From the NCBI RefSeq assembly GCF_034555935.1, contig NZ_JAYDCJ010000001.1:496001-560000 (forward strand): a DNA stretch of 64,000 nt. The letters run 5' to 3'. The position numbers and the translations under genes were made by a program. This document shows, piece by piece, positions 46,515-55,695 of this stretch; positions within the stretch are counted from its first letter, which is position 1; every line of letters begins with the position of its first letter. The DNA comes from Marinobacter qingdaonensis. Lineage in GTDB: Bacteria > Pseudomonadota > Gammaproteobacteria > Pseudomonadales > Oleiphilaceae. The notes below the pieces were generated by a model. That model searched no databases and was not told where the DNA came from. It was given only the letters and a program-made list of their open reading frames with translations.

Positions 46515-46967
46515 ATGAATTTTGACACCAAAAAGTTTCAGAAGACTGTCTTTGAGCCTCGAACCCGTGAGGTGCCGGTCCCGGCCCTCGCGGAGTTTTT
46601 TGGTGACGGTGCGGACCCAGTCTTTACCGTTCGTGCGCTTGAGCACTCTGAGATCAGTCGTGTCCGTGAGTGCAATCAGCGCGACGAGATGATCAAAGCC
46701 GCCGTCAGTGCGCTGAGCGGTTCCGACGTTGAGAAAGGCAAAGCCATCAAGGAAATCCTGGGCGATGTCGACGACGTGCCGGAGCGTACCCGGGTGCGCA
46801 TCGAGACACTGAAGATTGCGTGCGTTGAACCGAAGCTGGATCAGCAGACCGCTGTCCGCCTGGGCCAGTTCTTCCCGAACGTTCTGGAGCAGCTCACTGA
46901 AGTCATCTTTGAGCTGACCGACCAGGGTGGTGTCATCGCAAAAAAAAAGCGCTCGATCTCTGGCTGA
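46515..46967 (+). CDS. Tail assembly chaperone, short (G) form
   Basis: 150 aa (MNFDTKKFQKTVFEPRTREV). Position between major tail protein and tape measure, and a 9-A run shortly before its stop, identify it as the G-type chaperone that coats the tape measure during tail assembly. The zero-frame product ends KKKRSISG. Confidence 0.8.
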   Translation: MNFDTKKFQKTVFEPRTREVPVPALAEFFGDGADPVFTVRALEHSEISRVRECNQRDEMIKAAVSALSGSDVEKGKAIKEILGDVDDVPERTRVRIETLKIACVEPKLDQQTAVRLGQFFPNVLEQLTEVIFELTDQGGVIAKKKRSISG

Positions 46968-47134
46968 ACACGGACATTAAGTTCGACCTCTTCCTCTGTG
47001 CCGAGCAAGGCGGATTCCTCTATCAGCACAGACCCGACCTCTTTCCGGACGGGAGGCTCTCTGATGTGGAGCGACACCTCTGGTCCATGCATTACGAAGA
47101 ACGACAGAAAAAACTCGACTCCGAACGTAAATAG
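46515..47134 (+). CDS. Tail assembly chaperone, -1 frameshift (GT) form
   Basis: Slipping back one base at 46943-46949 joins the first 145 codons to ALDLWLNTDIKFDLFLCAEQ... and ends at TAG 47132-47134, about 206 aa. The extension has no start codon of its own and reads like a T domain (HLWSMHYEERQKKLDSERK). In lambda-like tails the GT form binds the tape measure, whose gene begins 11 bp later. Confidence 0.8.
46940..46949 (+). promoter_or_regulatory. -1 frameshift slippery site (A AAA AAG)
   Basis: Nine A followed by G. In the reading frame of the chaperone gene the last part is A AAA AAG, the efficient bacterial -1 heptamer. The -1 frame beyond is open for 61 codons. Confidence 0.85.
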
Positions 47135-47145
47135 GAACTTCAGGA

Positions 47146-50100
47146 ATGGCAGCAAAAAGCACAGTAGAGATCGTTTTCGGAGCGATTGATAGAACCGGCG
47201 GCACGATCTCCCGGCTCGGAGGTCAGCTCGAGGACATGAGGGGCGCGGCCGATTCGGTTGTCTCTCCCCTTGCCAACGTCACTGACTCCATCCTCAAGCT
47301 GGATGCTGCCCTGGCTGCCATAAGCCTTGCTGCGGCGGCGTTTGCGACGAAAGAAGCGGTTGCTCTTGAAGCCTCTCTAATCGACTTGCAGAAAGTCCTG
47401 GGTGACGGCCAAAGCGCGTCTGACTACACCGACGAGCTGGTGGCCCTGTCCAATGAATTCGGCGTGGCCTCTGACGTAGCCACCCAGTCAGCGGCGGATT
47501 TCGTCCAGTCTGGCTTCACCATCGAAGAAGCCCTGGGGCTCGTGTCCGACCAGCTGATCGCGATGAACGCGGCGGAGCTGGATGCAGCCCAGGCCACCTC
47601 TATCATCATTCGATCCCTCAAGGGCTTTGGTGCCGAGGCGTCCGACGCCGGCCGTCTGATCGACATCCTGAACGGTGTCTCCAACAAGTACGGTGTGACC
47701 GTTGCCGAGCTGGGTGAAGGCTTCGCCAAGATCGCCCCTCTCGCTAACACGCTGGGCCTCTCGTTCGAGGACGTCACCAAGTACCTCACGCCGATGATCG
47801 AGGCGACACAGAGCGGCTCAGAGTCTGCGAACGCGCTCAAGACCGTGCTGTCGAAGCTGATCAAGCCGACCAAGGATCAGGCCGACCTGCTGGAGCGGGA
47901 GCTCGGCATCCAGCTGGAAGTGAACGGTCAGCGCAAGTCAGCGGCCCGGATCCTGGAAGAAGTCATCGCCAAGTCCGACCGCATGACGGAGGCTCAAAAG
48001 CAAAGCACAGCGGCGATCCTGGGTGGTGCTGAGCAGGCTTCCCGTCTCGCTATCTTGCTCAATACCTCCAGCGTACAGGCGGACGTCTACTCCGTCGCCA
48101 TGGGCTCAGCTGGCTCCGCTGCTGCCGAATTCGCGGTCAAGACGGAGTCCGCGCAGTTCGCGATTAACCGACTCCAGACCGCTTTCAAGAACACCGGCAG
48201 CACGATCGGCATGGAGTACATCGAGCAGACCAAGGGCATTGCTGACGCTACCACCGGCCTTTTGCAGTCAATCCAAGAGACGTCGCAGGGAGAGAATGCC
48301 GACAAGCTCTTCAGCGTGCTGCGCTCAGCTCTGGAAGACCTGGAGGCCGACATCACGGCCATGGCGGAGAACCTGCCGGAGGCGTTTGAGAATGTGGATC
48401 TTTCGGGCCTTCTGGATGCCTTCGGGGTTGCCGGGGATGCGATTGATGAGATCTTCTCGATCGATGTGACGGATCCTGCGGCTCTCTCTGAAGCGATTCA
48501 GTTTGTGGTGGATTCGCTGGAGTCCCTGACCCGGGTCAGCACAGAGATCTTCAAAGAACTCGACAAGATGTTCGACCTGATCATCGCCGGAGTAGATGCG
48601 TTCAACCAATCTGGCGACGGCGCCAAGGAGATGGCCGGTCAGATCCTGGGCATGGCGAAGACCGCCAAGATAGCCCTGGGCGCGATGGAAGGGCTTACCG
48701 GAGCCATTGATGGCCTGGGTACCGGGCTGTCCCTGCTTGCCGGTGCGTCGGTTCTGAAGACCCTCGGCGGCCTTACTGCGTTCAACAAGATCACCCCCAT
48801 CATTGCCGGCACCACGGCTGCGGTGGCCCGCCTGGCAACAAGCTTTACCCCGCTCGGTCTTGCCGTGAATGTTGCCGCCGGCGCAGTTGCTCTCGCTACG
48901 ACTGACTTCGACGACCTTTGGTATTCGATTCAGAAGCTGATCGGTATCGAAACGGAGCAGGAAAAGCAGCACAAGAAGACCATGTCGGCGATTGATGAGA
49001 TGGGTGAATCGATCGCTAAGTTGCGCAAGCAGTATGAGAGCGGCGCGATTGACTCTGCGACATACAACAAGGGCGTCAGCGAAGTGTCCGGAGTGACCCG
49101 GGACTGGGCCTCGAACATCAAGACCGCAGTCAGTGAGAGCGAGAAGCTCCGGGACTCATCGAAGAAAACCGGCGATGCCGCAGGAAAGCAGGCGCTTGAG
49201 ATCGAGAAGACCACGAAAGCGTCTGAGAGTGCTGCTCAAGCCGGCGAGATGCTTGCAAACTCCGGCGTCAGCGTCGGCACGGCTTTCGAAGAGGCTTCGG
49301 AAAAGTTGGGCGTTGCTCGCAACGAAATTGAAGAGCTGGCTTTCAATGATCGGCTGCGTCTGATCGAAGTCGCATTCGACATTCAGTCTGAGCAAGCCCG
49401 GCAAAAGCTGGATGTGATGAAAGCAGAGCTCGGCTCTGTCAGCGATTTCTTCGACAGCACCGGCGAAACCATTGTTCAGATGTTCGATCAGATCGGCCGG
49501 CGCGATGGTTACGATCGAGAGCGCCTGGGCTTTCTCGAAGAGGAGCAAGATCGTCGAGGCAAGATTTTCCGTCAGCAGCAAGACTCCTTGGCACTGGCTA
49601 AGAGAGACCTGGAAACTCAGGGGCTTCTGACCGGCTCCGTGCAGGACTTGACCGGACTGCTCGATCTCGCCGCCCAAAATTACGGAGCGAAAGTCGGTGG
49701 GTCGATCAATTCCGCGTTCGGCGCCACGAAAAACCTGGTCAGCGAAACCGGCAATCTTGTCAGCCGGAACCTCGAAGCCACGGACTCAGTCGACGGATTG
49801 AAGCTGAAGCTAGATGAGATCTCAGCCGGGGTCTTCAAAACCGCTGTGGATCTCGACATCTCAAGAGCGAAAACCGCGCTGAGCTCGCTGGAGAACGCAG
49901 GCGAAACGGCGCTCGGCACGATCAGCAGCACCGGCAGTCTGATCACCAAGCTCGTCGACAAAATCAGCGACAAGAGCACCGGCTATTTCGATCGCAACAA
50001 GTTCTCCGAAATCCTCGACCAGGAAGTGCAAATGCGGCAAGAGTCGATCGATACTGCGAAGCGCGTTGCTGAAGCTCAAGTTTCGCAAGCGGAGTCAATG

Positions 50101-50271
50101 ACTCGACTGAACAATGCCCGTGCCGAAGCTTTCTCAGATGGCCGTGCGCAGATTGAGATCAAAGCAGATGGCTTGGCACCTGAGCTCAGTCTTGTGCTTG
50201 AGAAGATCGTCGAGATGTCCCACATCGAAGCCCTGGCCGGCGGCCGTGAGTACCTTCTCGGCGAGATTTAA
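47146..50271 (+). CDS. Tape measure protein
   Basis: 1041 aa, the longest protein of the phage. The N-terminal 330 residues match the phage tail tape-measure core (GLVSDQLIAMNAAELDAAQATSIIIRSLKGFGAEASDAGRLIDI, AILGGAEQASRLAILLN). There are hydrophobic stretches at about 520-590 and long coiled-coil segments. Length sets the tail at roughly 1.5 angstrom per residue by the general rule, about 150 nm. Encoded right after the chaperones. Confidence 0.92.
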   Translation: MAAKSTVEIVFGAIDRTGGTISRLGGQLEDMRGAADSVVSPLANVTDSILKLDAALAAISLAAAAFATKEAVALEASLIDLQKVLGDGQSASDYTDELVALSNEFGVASDVATQSAADFVQSGFTIEEALGLVSDQLIAMNAAELDAAQATSIIIRSLKGFGAEASDAGRLIDILNGVSNKYGVTVAELGEGFAKIAPLANTLGLSFEDVTKYLTPMIEATQSGSESANALKTVLSKLIKPTKDQADLLERELGIQLEVNGQRKSAARILEEVIAKSDRMTEAQKQSTAAILGGAEQASRLAILLNTSSVQADVYSVAMGSAGSAAAEFAVKTESAQFAINRLQTAFKNTGSTIGMEYIEQTKGIADATTGLLQSIQETSQGENADKLFSVLRSALEDLEADITAMAENLPEAFENVDLSGLLDAFGVAGDAIDEIFSIDVTDPAALSEAIQFVVDSLESLTRVSTEIFKELDKMFDLIIAGVDAFNQSGDGAKEMAGQILGMAKTAKIALGAMEGLTGAIDGLGTGLSLLAGASVLKTLGGLTAFNKITPIIAGTTAAVARLATSFTPLGLAVNVAAGAVALATTDFDDLWYSIQKLIGIETEQEKQHKKTMSAIDEMGESIAKLRKQYESGAIDSATYNKGVSEVSGVTRDWASNIKTAVSESEKLRDSSKKTGDAAGKQALEIEKTTKASESAAQAGEMLANSGVSVGTAFEEASEKLGVARNEIEELAFNDRLRLIEVAFDIQSEQARQKLDVMKAELGSVSDFFDSTGETIVQMFDQIGRRDGYDRERLGFLEEEQDRRGKIFRQQQDSLALAKRDLETQGLLTGSVQDLTGLLDLAAQNYGAKVGGSINSAFGATKNLVSETGNLVSRNLEATDSVDGLKLKLDEISAGVFKTAVDLDISRAKTALSSLENAGETALGTISSTGSLITKLVDKISDKSTGYFDRNKFSEILDQEVQMRQESIDTAKRVAEAQVSQAESMTRLNNARAEAFSDGRAQIEIKADGLAPELSLVLEKIVEMSHIEALAGGREYLLGEI

Positions 50272-50293
50272 TATCGCATATAAAACACTATAT

Positions 50294-50302
50294 TGTTATA
50301 AT
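50294..50302 (+). promoter_or_regulatory. Extended -10 promoter after the tape measure gene
   Basis: TGTTATAAT, 28 bp before ATG 50331. No GTAGCAT motif here. Confidence 0.55.
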
Positions 50303-50330
50303 GCAATAATATAAGCAAAGAACCATCATC

Positions 50331-50678
50331 ATGAAAGCAGCTATCTTCACAGACAATTTCGACCCGGATGGTGATCGACTGCTCACGCTTGCCCCAGGTA
50401 AAAGCAAAATGGGGGACGTCTCCCGCCGACGAACTCGTGTGAAGACTTTAGACGGAGGGTATGCCATTGAAGACCGTGGCTACTCACCCGCCGACCGCTC
50501 AATGTCACTCGTGTTTGCAGTGAGCGAAAGCGAGCTGGACTACTTGCGCTATCTGACAGCGACGTACACCTACGCGTACATCTGCATCGAAAAGAATCTC
50601 TATTACGTGAGCATCGCCAGACTCAGTGAGGGAGTGATGCAGGCGACCCTTTTCGTCGACGTTGAAGAGGAATACTGA
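50331..50678 (+). CDS. Tail protein, unknown (distal tail candidate)
   Basis: 115 aa (MKAAIFTDNFDPDGDRLLTL), beta-rich. It lies between the tape measure and tip genes, where distal-tail and minor-tail proteins are normally coded. Its TGA overlaps the next ATG by one base. No family recognised. Confidence 0.55.
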   Translation: MKAAIFTDNFDPDGDRLLTLAPGKSKMGDVSRRRTRVKTLDGGYAIEDRGYSPADRSMSLVFAVSESELDYLRYLTATYTYAYICIEKNLYYVSIARLSEGVMQATLFVDVEEEY

Positions 50679-52009
50679 TGTCAGCCGTAGCGTTCTACCG
50701 CGACCAGGAATTGGCCGAGCGAATTTACTCTCAGATCTTCCTCTCGGCCGACCCGAAGGTTACGTCGCTTGAAGTGATCGATGGGGTTGGCCTGCCGTCG
50801 GCAGGGGTTACGATCGATGGGACAGGAGATACGGTTTCCATCTCCTTCTCCGGTGGATCCGCATCGACTCAAGTGACCGCCGACGGCGAATACGTTCTCG
50901 ATGTCTCCCCCGGGGTTTTCTGTGTTGTCAAAGTCACGGATTACGCTAATCTCGGCGCCACCTCGTCGCAGATGACCGGCGGCTTCGGCAGCGTCAAGAA
51001 TGCGCTTTTCTCTGACATCACGGCTCAAGAAGCTACGGATGGTGATGTCGAAACAAAGTCGCTGTACGTCAAGAACATCGGTGATGCCATCAACGAATTC
51101 CGGCTCTATCTGACACCGAGCAATTCCGGAGAGAGCTACCGTATCGATGGCGCCGCACACAACAGCGTGGAGAGCGCAAAAGTTGTGACGAACTTTGCCG
51201 CTGGTGAAGTGCGTTCATTCAGCATTAATCGAATCGTTGATAGCAATAAAGCTCTGACAGCGACTTCTCTAACGTCTGCCGAAATCTGCTACGAAGCGCA
51301 TTACGCCTCTGCTGCTGTCGCCTCAAGTAAGCAGACATTTAGTTTCTCTGTCGAGTCGAGGATCTACGAGATAGACCCGGGATTCGAGAAGCGGGTTACA
51401 TATCACTGCGTCATCACGACAGAAGTCAGCGACATTGAGATTCCGTTGCAGAGCTTCAGCAGCCGCTCACGAGTCGATCTTGTCGGTTACGAAGTACCCA
51501 GCTTTTTCGTATTCGGAAAAGACGCGTCAGCTCGAGCTGAAGAGATTCAGAGCGACATCGACTCTGGAAGGATCAAGGGTGCTCCGATCTACAAACAGAT
51601 AACGAATCTCAGCTTGCAGTCACCGGCATTTCATCAGCTCTCGAAGCTTGCCGAAGATCAGCTTGTTCGCATCTACAGACGTGTGCTGCTGTTTTCCGGT
51701 GCGACGAATGAAACAGAGATCTGCCGTGGGCTGATCAGTCAGATCCAAATTAACGAGAATCCCAGCAGCTCCTCGCTCCAAATAGCTGCGGTCGAGGAAA
51801 TCGATGCCCCCGAAACCCAGCGAAATTCAAAGCTCCCGGCCGTCATTTCAGCGTCGGGAACCCTGGGTGGCGGGCTCACGATTCGAATGATGCCGCACGA
51901 CATGCGTCCGACTGATCGCGTTTACTACCGGGCTACGAGCTACGAAGTTGAGCAGGTAGCGCTCATCGTTAACGAATCATCAAGCAGCATGGAATTGCGC
52001 TGTGGCTAG
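50678..52009 (+). CDS. Minor tail / tail tip protein, unknown family
   Basis: 443 aa. It opens with a short helix and Ig-like beta segments (VTIDGTGDTVSISFSGGSAST). A long middle beta domain follows, and the end (ICRGLISQIQINENPSSSSLQIAAVEEIDAPE) resembles tail hub proteins. Overlaps the next gene by 8 bp. Role inferred from position. Confidence 0.5.
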   Translation: MSAVAFYRDQELAERIYSQIFLSADPKVTSLEVIDGVGLPSAGVTIDGTGDTVSISFSGGSASTQVTADGEYVLDVSPGVFCVVKVTDYANLGATSSQMTGGFGSVKNALFSDITAQEATDGDVETKSLYVKNIGDAINEFRLYLTPSNSGESYRIDGAAHNSVESAKVVTNFAAGEVRSFSINRIVDSNKALTATSLTSAEICYEAHYASAAVASSKQTFSFSVESRIYEIDPGFEKRVTYHCVITTEVSDIEIPLQSFSSRSRVDLVGYEVPSFFVFGKDASARAEEIQSDIDSGRIKGAPIYKQITNLSLQSPAFHQLSKLAEDQLVRIYRRVLLFSGATNETEICRGLISQIQINENPSSSSLQIAAVEEIDAPETQRNSKLPAVISASGTLGGGLTIRMMPHDMRPTDRVYYRATSYEVEQVALIVNESSSSMELRCG

Positions 52010-54116
52010 AGCAGAGATTGTTGAGAACATCGGCGGCGGTTACTACAGAATCCGGCTCATCAAGAAGCTGAAGCTGATTGCAGAGCGGCTCAGCACGCTT
52101 GAATCTAAGTCCTCTGAGCTTGCTTTGCGGATCGAAGGCGGCGGCACTGAAGAGGAAATGCGGCAGCTTCGGTCTGATCTGATCAACACTAACTCGATGA
52201 TCAAAGTTCTTAAGAAAGCGAGCGCTCCTGGACAGCCGATTCTTTGCGCGTCAGCTGATGAAAACGCAACGATCCCCGTCGGCACGGTCGTGACGGTCAT
52301 CGAACACGCATGTTCAGGAAACGCATCGACGTTTGTGATTGCTCCGAACGCCACGAATTTTGACAGCAAACAGCACTCAGAGATTGTGACGACACCTGAG
52401 ATGTCGAAGTGGGAGTGGCTGTACGCCAGGATCGCTCAGCCTCTTGCGATCACTCAGAAGCCCAAGTTTTGGTTCGGCAAGATACTCTCGATATCGGAAG
52501 ATCTGAGGTCAGCCAACGTCAGCATTTTCCCGCGCACGGTTGAGCTCAAGCCGCTTCTTCCAAAAGCCACCGAAGAGCACATATGCAACTGCCGATACCG
52601 CCTGGGTAATGACTTCGCCCGTTTCAGCGTTGGCGACGTTGTCGCAGTGGATTTTCATTTCGGGGTCGGCACTCCGACGGTTATCGGATTTTCAGAGATG
52701 CCGGAGAGCCCGGAATTCATCAACCCGGTTATCCCGACGTCTCAAGGCTTTGAGCTCGAACTATTTCTTAGCGGTGGTTCCAATAAAAATAAACAGGCCT
52801 ACGGCGCCGTATTTAATGGACAACTGCGGTATTGGCGGACTGAAAATAGTCACGTTAGTGAAGAAATTGGACACAAGCTAGACACGATCCAGCAAATCGG
52901 CACGAACTACCCAATCGAATTTAATCTTGAATTGCGCAGTGCCTTTCTTGACGACAGCGCAAGAAACTACGTCCAGCCACCTGTGATTCCGAGCGGCCTG
53001 GATCCAGACGATTTTTCGAACTGGAAAATTCCAGATACCGGAATGCCGTACGAGATTGGCAAACACGCCTCTATGCCTTACGTGACACACGATCTTCGAC
53101 TGGTTGAGCGCTTTTGCCGATTCGGAAGTGAAGTGGATCCGACAATCGAGGACGACTGGCGTACTGAATTCGAGTTCGGCGATCCACTTCAAAGTGTCGA
53201 CTCAAGATCAAAAGATTCGGTAGTCGAATACGAAGACCTGAAACCCCACGAGTTCCCTTTTTACGTCAAAAGCCTGGAGCGTCCGATCGCTTTTCCGACG
53301 TGCATCTTGCTCGACGACCAAGAAAATCCCAGCGCGATCCGCTTCTATGACCCCGAATCTTTTGCGCTACTAATGCATCGACCGCTCCAGCTTGAGTACG
53401 AAGATGGCAACGCTATCTACACTGCCGGCTGCAATCCCTTTAGCTGTGCACACGGCAAGCGCCCGATCTACAGTGGCTCGTACGAAGAAATTTTGCGGTG
53501 GGGCATGCAAGAGCATTTTGTCATTACGAATGAGAACCACATCGCCGGCATTTATTACCCTCCGTGGGAGAGCCCTTCAGATAGTAGGTCGTCTAGTCGT
53601 GATGATAATCCGATCAGCCAAAATGGTCGTGTACTAGCAGACCGACTCTGGCGCTGGGATTATTCGACTGTCGACACGGTGATCGGCGAAGACTATGCGT
53701 ACAACGTTTTGCCCGCTGAAACTGACGCTATAAATCTGATGAGTAAGGATACCGGCAGTGTTCAATTTCCGATTCTGACCGTTCCAGTGGATACCTCTTA
53801 CTACGACAAGTGGGGCGGCGTATACATCCCTGATTTCCCACTAAAAAACGTTTATCCCGGGAAAATATTTGGCACCGAAAGCGGCATTCTAACAGTCAGA
53901 AATGAAGTGACTGAAGAGATCGAAGATCGCGTCGACATTCCTCAAATGGGAACCCTTTTCAATAAGCTGGGCGACTATCGAACGAAGAGGCGTGACCCAG
54001 AAACAGGCGAGTTCCGATATACATCCGACGATGAGAACCATGTCTATTTCAGCGAAAACAGAATCTCATTTAGGTTCCATTTTATCGGCACACTCCACAA
54101 ACCCGTGACCCACTAA
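52002..54116 (+). CDS. Large tail tip protein, unknown family
   Basis: 704 aa. N-terminal 60 residues include a coiled coil (LKLIAERLSTLESKSSELAL). The rest is aromatic- and acid-rich (FGDPLQSVDSRSKDSVVEY, WRWDYSTVDTVIGEDYAYN). DNA is more AT-rich than the head genes. Last of the tail genes before the lysis block, so probably the tip or receptor-contact protein. No family recognised. Confidence 0.5.
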   Translation: MARAEIVENIGGGYYRIRLIKKLKLIAERLSTLESKSSELALRIEGGGTEEEMRQLRSDLINTNSMIKVLKKASAPGQPILCASADENATIPVGTVVTVIEHACSGNASTFVIAPNATNFDSKQHSEIVTTPEMSKWEWLYARIAQPLAITQKPKFWFGKILSISEDLRSANVSIFPRTVELKPLLPKATEEHICNCRYRLGNDFARFSVGDVVAVDFHFGVGTPTVIGFSEMPESPEFINPVIPTSQGFELELFLSGGSNKNKQAYGAVFNGQLRYWRTENSHVSEEIGHKLDTIQQIGTNYPIEFNLELRSAFLDDSARNYVQPPVIPSGLDPDDFSNWKIPDTGMPYEIGKHASMPYVTHDLRLVERFCRFGSEVDPTIEDDWRTEFEFGDPLQSVDSRSKDSVVEYEDLKPHEFPFYVKSLERPIAFPTCILLDDQENPSAIRFYDPESFALLMHRPLQLEYEDGNAIYTAGCNPFSCAHGKRPIYSGSYEEILRWGMQEHFVITNENHIAGIYYPPWESPSDSRSSSRDDNPISQNGRVLADRLWRWDYSTVDTVIGEDYAYNVLPAETDAINLMSKDTGSVQFPILTVPVDTSYYDKWGGVYIPDFPLKNVYPGKIFGTESGILTVRNEVTEEIEDRVDIPQMGTLFNKLGDYRTKRRDPETGEFRYTSDDENHVYFSENRISFRFHFIGTLHKPVTH

Positions 54117-54118
54117 CA

Positions 54119-54130
54119 GTAGCATTTAAG
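54119..54130 (+). repeat. GTAGCATTTAAG motif before the lysis genes
   Basis: Directly after the tip gene stop, 10 bp before ATG 54141; no -10 box follows. Confidence 0.45.
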
Positions 54131-54140
54131 AGCAATTACC

Positions 54141-54380
54141 ATGAATTTGAACTTAGAAGTACAACGAAAAAAATGGGCCAACCGGCGCCGCATGGCCTGG
54201 ATGTCCTTCATCGCCATCCTAGTTATCGGGGTGCTGTCATTCGTTTTCCCTGCCGCCGCTGAGCAGTCATCAGGTGTCCTGGGTGCCGTGGTCGCCCTCC
54301 TGGGCGCCATCGTCCTCGGATACCTGGGGTTCAGCTCCTGGGACGACGTGAGAACGCAAGAAGGCGCATACGAGCGATGA
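54141..54380 (+). CDS. Holin-like membrane protein
   Basis: 79 aa with two membrane spans (about 18-37, MAWMSFIAILVIGVLSFVF; and about 46-65, VLGAVVALLGAIVLGYLGF), a basic start and acidic end. Size and topology fit class II holins. It overlaps the i-spanin gene by 4 bp. The lysis role is inferred from the spanin pair next to it. Confidence 0.65.
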   Translation: MNLNLEVQRKKWANRRRMAWMSFIAILVIGVLSFVFPAAAEQSSGVLGAVVALLGAIVLGYLGFSSWDDVRTQEGAYER

Positions 54381-54736
54381 GCTGGCTGATCGGGAAGCTC
54401 CTGGGGCCCAAGGTCCTGCTGGGAATAATTTTGAGCCTGGTCACTGCACTACTGATCATTTGTCTTCAACTGAACCTGGCAAATAGTGAAGCGGCGAATG
54501 CGTCACTGAACAACAAGACGCTTACTGAATCGGTGAACTCGAAAGAACTGGCACTGCTGCGGCTCCGTCAAGAGCGGCATGACCTGGAAGTCTTACTGAT
54601 GGCCCGCGATGCGGAAGTGACGAGCGGAAGAGAGCAGCTGGAAGAACTGAGAAAGGAACTGAATGATGTGGAAAACGATGCGTGTCTTGATGCTGCTGTG
54701 CCTGACGCTGTCGCTGAGCTCTTGCGCGACGACTGA
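54377..54736 (+). CDS. i-spanin (Rz-like)
   Basis: 119 aa type II membrane protein: N-terminal span (VLLGIILSLVTALLIICLQL) then a long periplasmic coiled coil (LALLRLRQERHDLEVLLMARDAEV...REQLEELRKELNDVEND). This is the inner-membrane half of the spanin complex that disrupts the outer membrane in lysis. The o-spanin gene lies partly inside it in another frame. Confidence 0.8.
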   Translation: MSWLIGKLLGPKVLLGIILSLVTALLIICLQLNLANSEAANASLNNKTLTESVNSKELALLRLRQERHDLEVLLMARDAEVTSGREQLEELRKELNDVENDACLDAAVPDAVAELLRDD

Positions 54737-54947
54737 GTACGTCACCCGCACCGAGGTCGAGGTCCTGGCGCCCCCGGCGGCTCTGCTGGTCTCTCGTACC
54801 GCTCCAGAGCTGTCGTGTAAGCCGACCTACCGAGAGGTCGTGGAAAGCCTGCTGATGCACCGGGAGCTGCTGAAACAGTCGAACCTGGACAAGCTGGCAA
54901 TGCAGAAGTGGATTGAGGACAATGATGGTTTCGTGATTTCGGAGTAA
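54663..54947 (+). CDS. o-spanin lipoprotein (Rz1-like)
   Basis: 94 aa with lipoprotein signal (MRVLMLLCLTLSLSSC, lipid-anchored Cys about 21). A second ATG at 54666 is equally possible. It overlaps the i-spanin gene by 74 bp in a different frame, the Rz/Rz1 arrangement. The mature part contains LAPPAALLVSRTAPELSCKP, proline-poor compared with lambda Rz1. Confidence 0.8.
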   Translation: MMWKTMRVLMLLCLTLSLSSCATTEYVTRTEVEVLAPPAALLVSRTAPELSCKPTYREVVESLLMHRELLKQSNLDKLAMQKWIEDNDGFVISE

Positions 54948-54950
54948 GAG

Positions 54951-55331
54951 ATGGCAAAGCTGAAAGCAGTGTCACCGATCGAACGAGCCGGCCGTGAGCA
55001 CGAATTCAGAATCAAGATGCTGCGCGGCGAGCTTACCGCCGGCCAAGGCTTGAGGTTCATTCGAAAAAAACTGCTAGGGCTTTCTCGAGATCAATACAGC
55101 GAATACTGTCGAATCAGCAAGGAATTGCTCAAGCGCATTGAGAAAGACGATGACAGTGTCTCACTGAGAGACATCAAGAAAGCCCTAGAGCCTCTGGGCT
55201 ACAGTTTAGCGCTCGTGTCTCAAGCGGAAATACCGGAGTGTCTGATCGAAGAGTACCAGCAAGACCACCCCTCGAACCCTCCCCGCAAGGGGGACAAGCT
55301 TTTGGCGGAGCAGGCGCTGACATCGAAGTGA
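54951..55331 (+). CDS. XRE-type DNA-binding regulator
   Basis: 126 aa. The HTH lies in GLRFIRKKLLGLSRDQYSEYCRISKELLKRIEKDDDSVSLRDIKKALEPLGYSLAL (about 33-90), a Cro/CI-like XRE fold. It begins 3 bp after the o-spanin stop, so it is made with the late genes. It is the clearest repressor-type protein in the phage and a candidate reader of the GAGTTACTC sites, but a CI-like dimerisation domain is missing. Confidence 0.7.
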   Translation: MAKLKAVSPIERAGREHEFRIKMLRGELTAGQGLRFIRKKLLGLSRDQYSEYCRISKELLKRIEKDDDSVSLRDIKKALEPLGYSLALVSQAEIPECLIEEYQQDHPSNPPRKGDKLLAEQALTSK

Positions 55332-55366
55332 AACTATATTTTCCATAACCGCCAATAAATGAAAAA

Positions 55367-55409
55367 ATCCTTTCAGAATTACCCGAAAACCACGAGGTTC
55401 TGAAAGGAT
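55367..55409. terminator. Bidirectional terminator between convergent operons
   Basis: ATCCTTTCAGAA (55367-55378) pairs with TTCTGAAAGGAT (55398-55409). A-rich sequence precedes and T-rich (CTTTTCATT) follows, so it can stop transcripts from both the late operon and the minus-strand operon. Confidence 0.75.
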
Positions 55410-55430
55410 CTTTTCATTCAGTGCCGTGAA

Positions 55431-55673
55431 TCAGTACACCCAATTTGCACTGACCACCGGCGGCGGAAGACGACTCATTCGGTTCAGCTGCTGATCCATG
55501 AATCGCTTCACCGACGGCCAGTTCCTTTTCCCGATCATCTCGATCTGGCGCTCGCTCGGACCGAGCAAGACATGAAACCGGCACAATTCTTTCTCTTCAA
55601 AAGCACCCCGGCATCCCACAACCTCAGTGCTTACTACAATTTCTCGACTCTCATCACATGCTGTTAACTTCAC
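55431..55673 (-). CDS. Small phage protein, unknown
   Basis: 80 aa from GTG 55673, chosen because AAGGAG lies 5 bases upstream. Three cysteines in the first half, basic end (WPSVKRFMDQQLNRMSRLPP). Last gene of the minus-strand run starting at mobC; 22 bp after the 55696 gene. No family recognised. Confidence 0.55.
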   Translation of the reverse strand: MKLTACDESREIVVSTEVVGCRGAFEEKELCRFHVLLGPSERQIEMIGKRNWPSVKRFMDQQLNRMSRLPPPVVSANWVY

Positions 55674-55695
55674 AAATTCTCCTTGGTTTTTAGTT

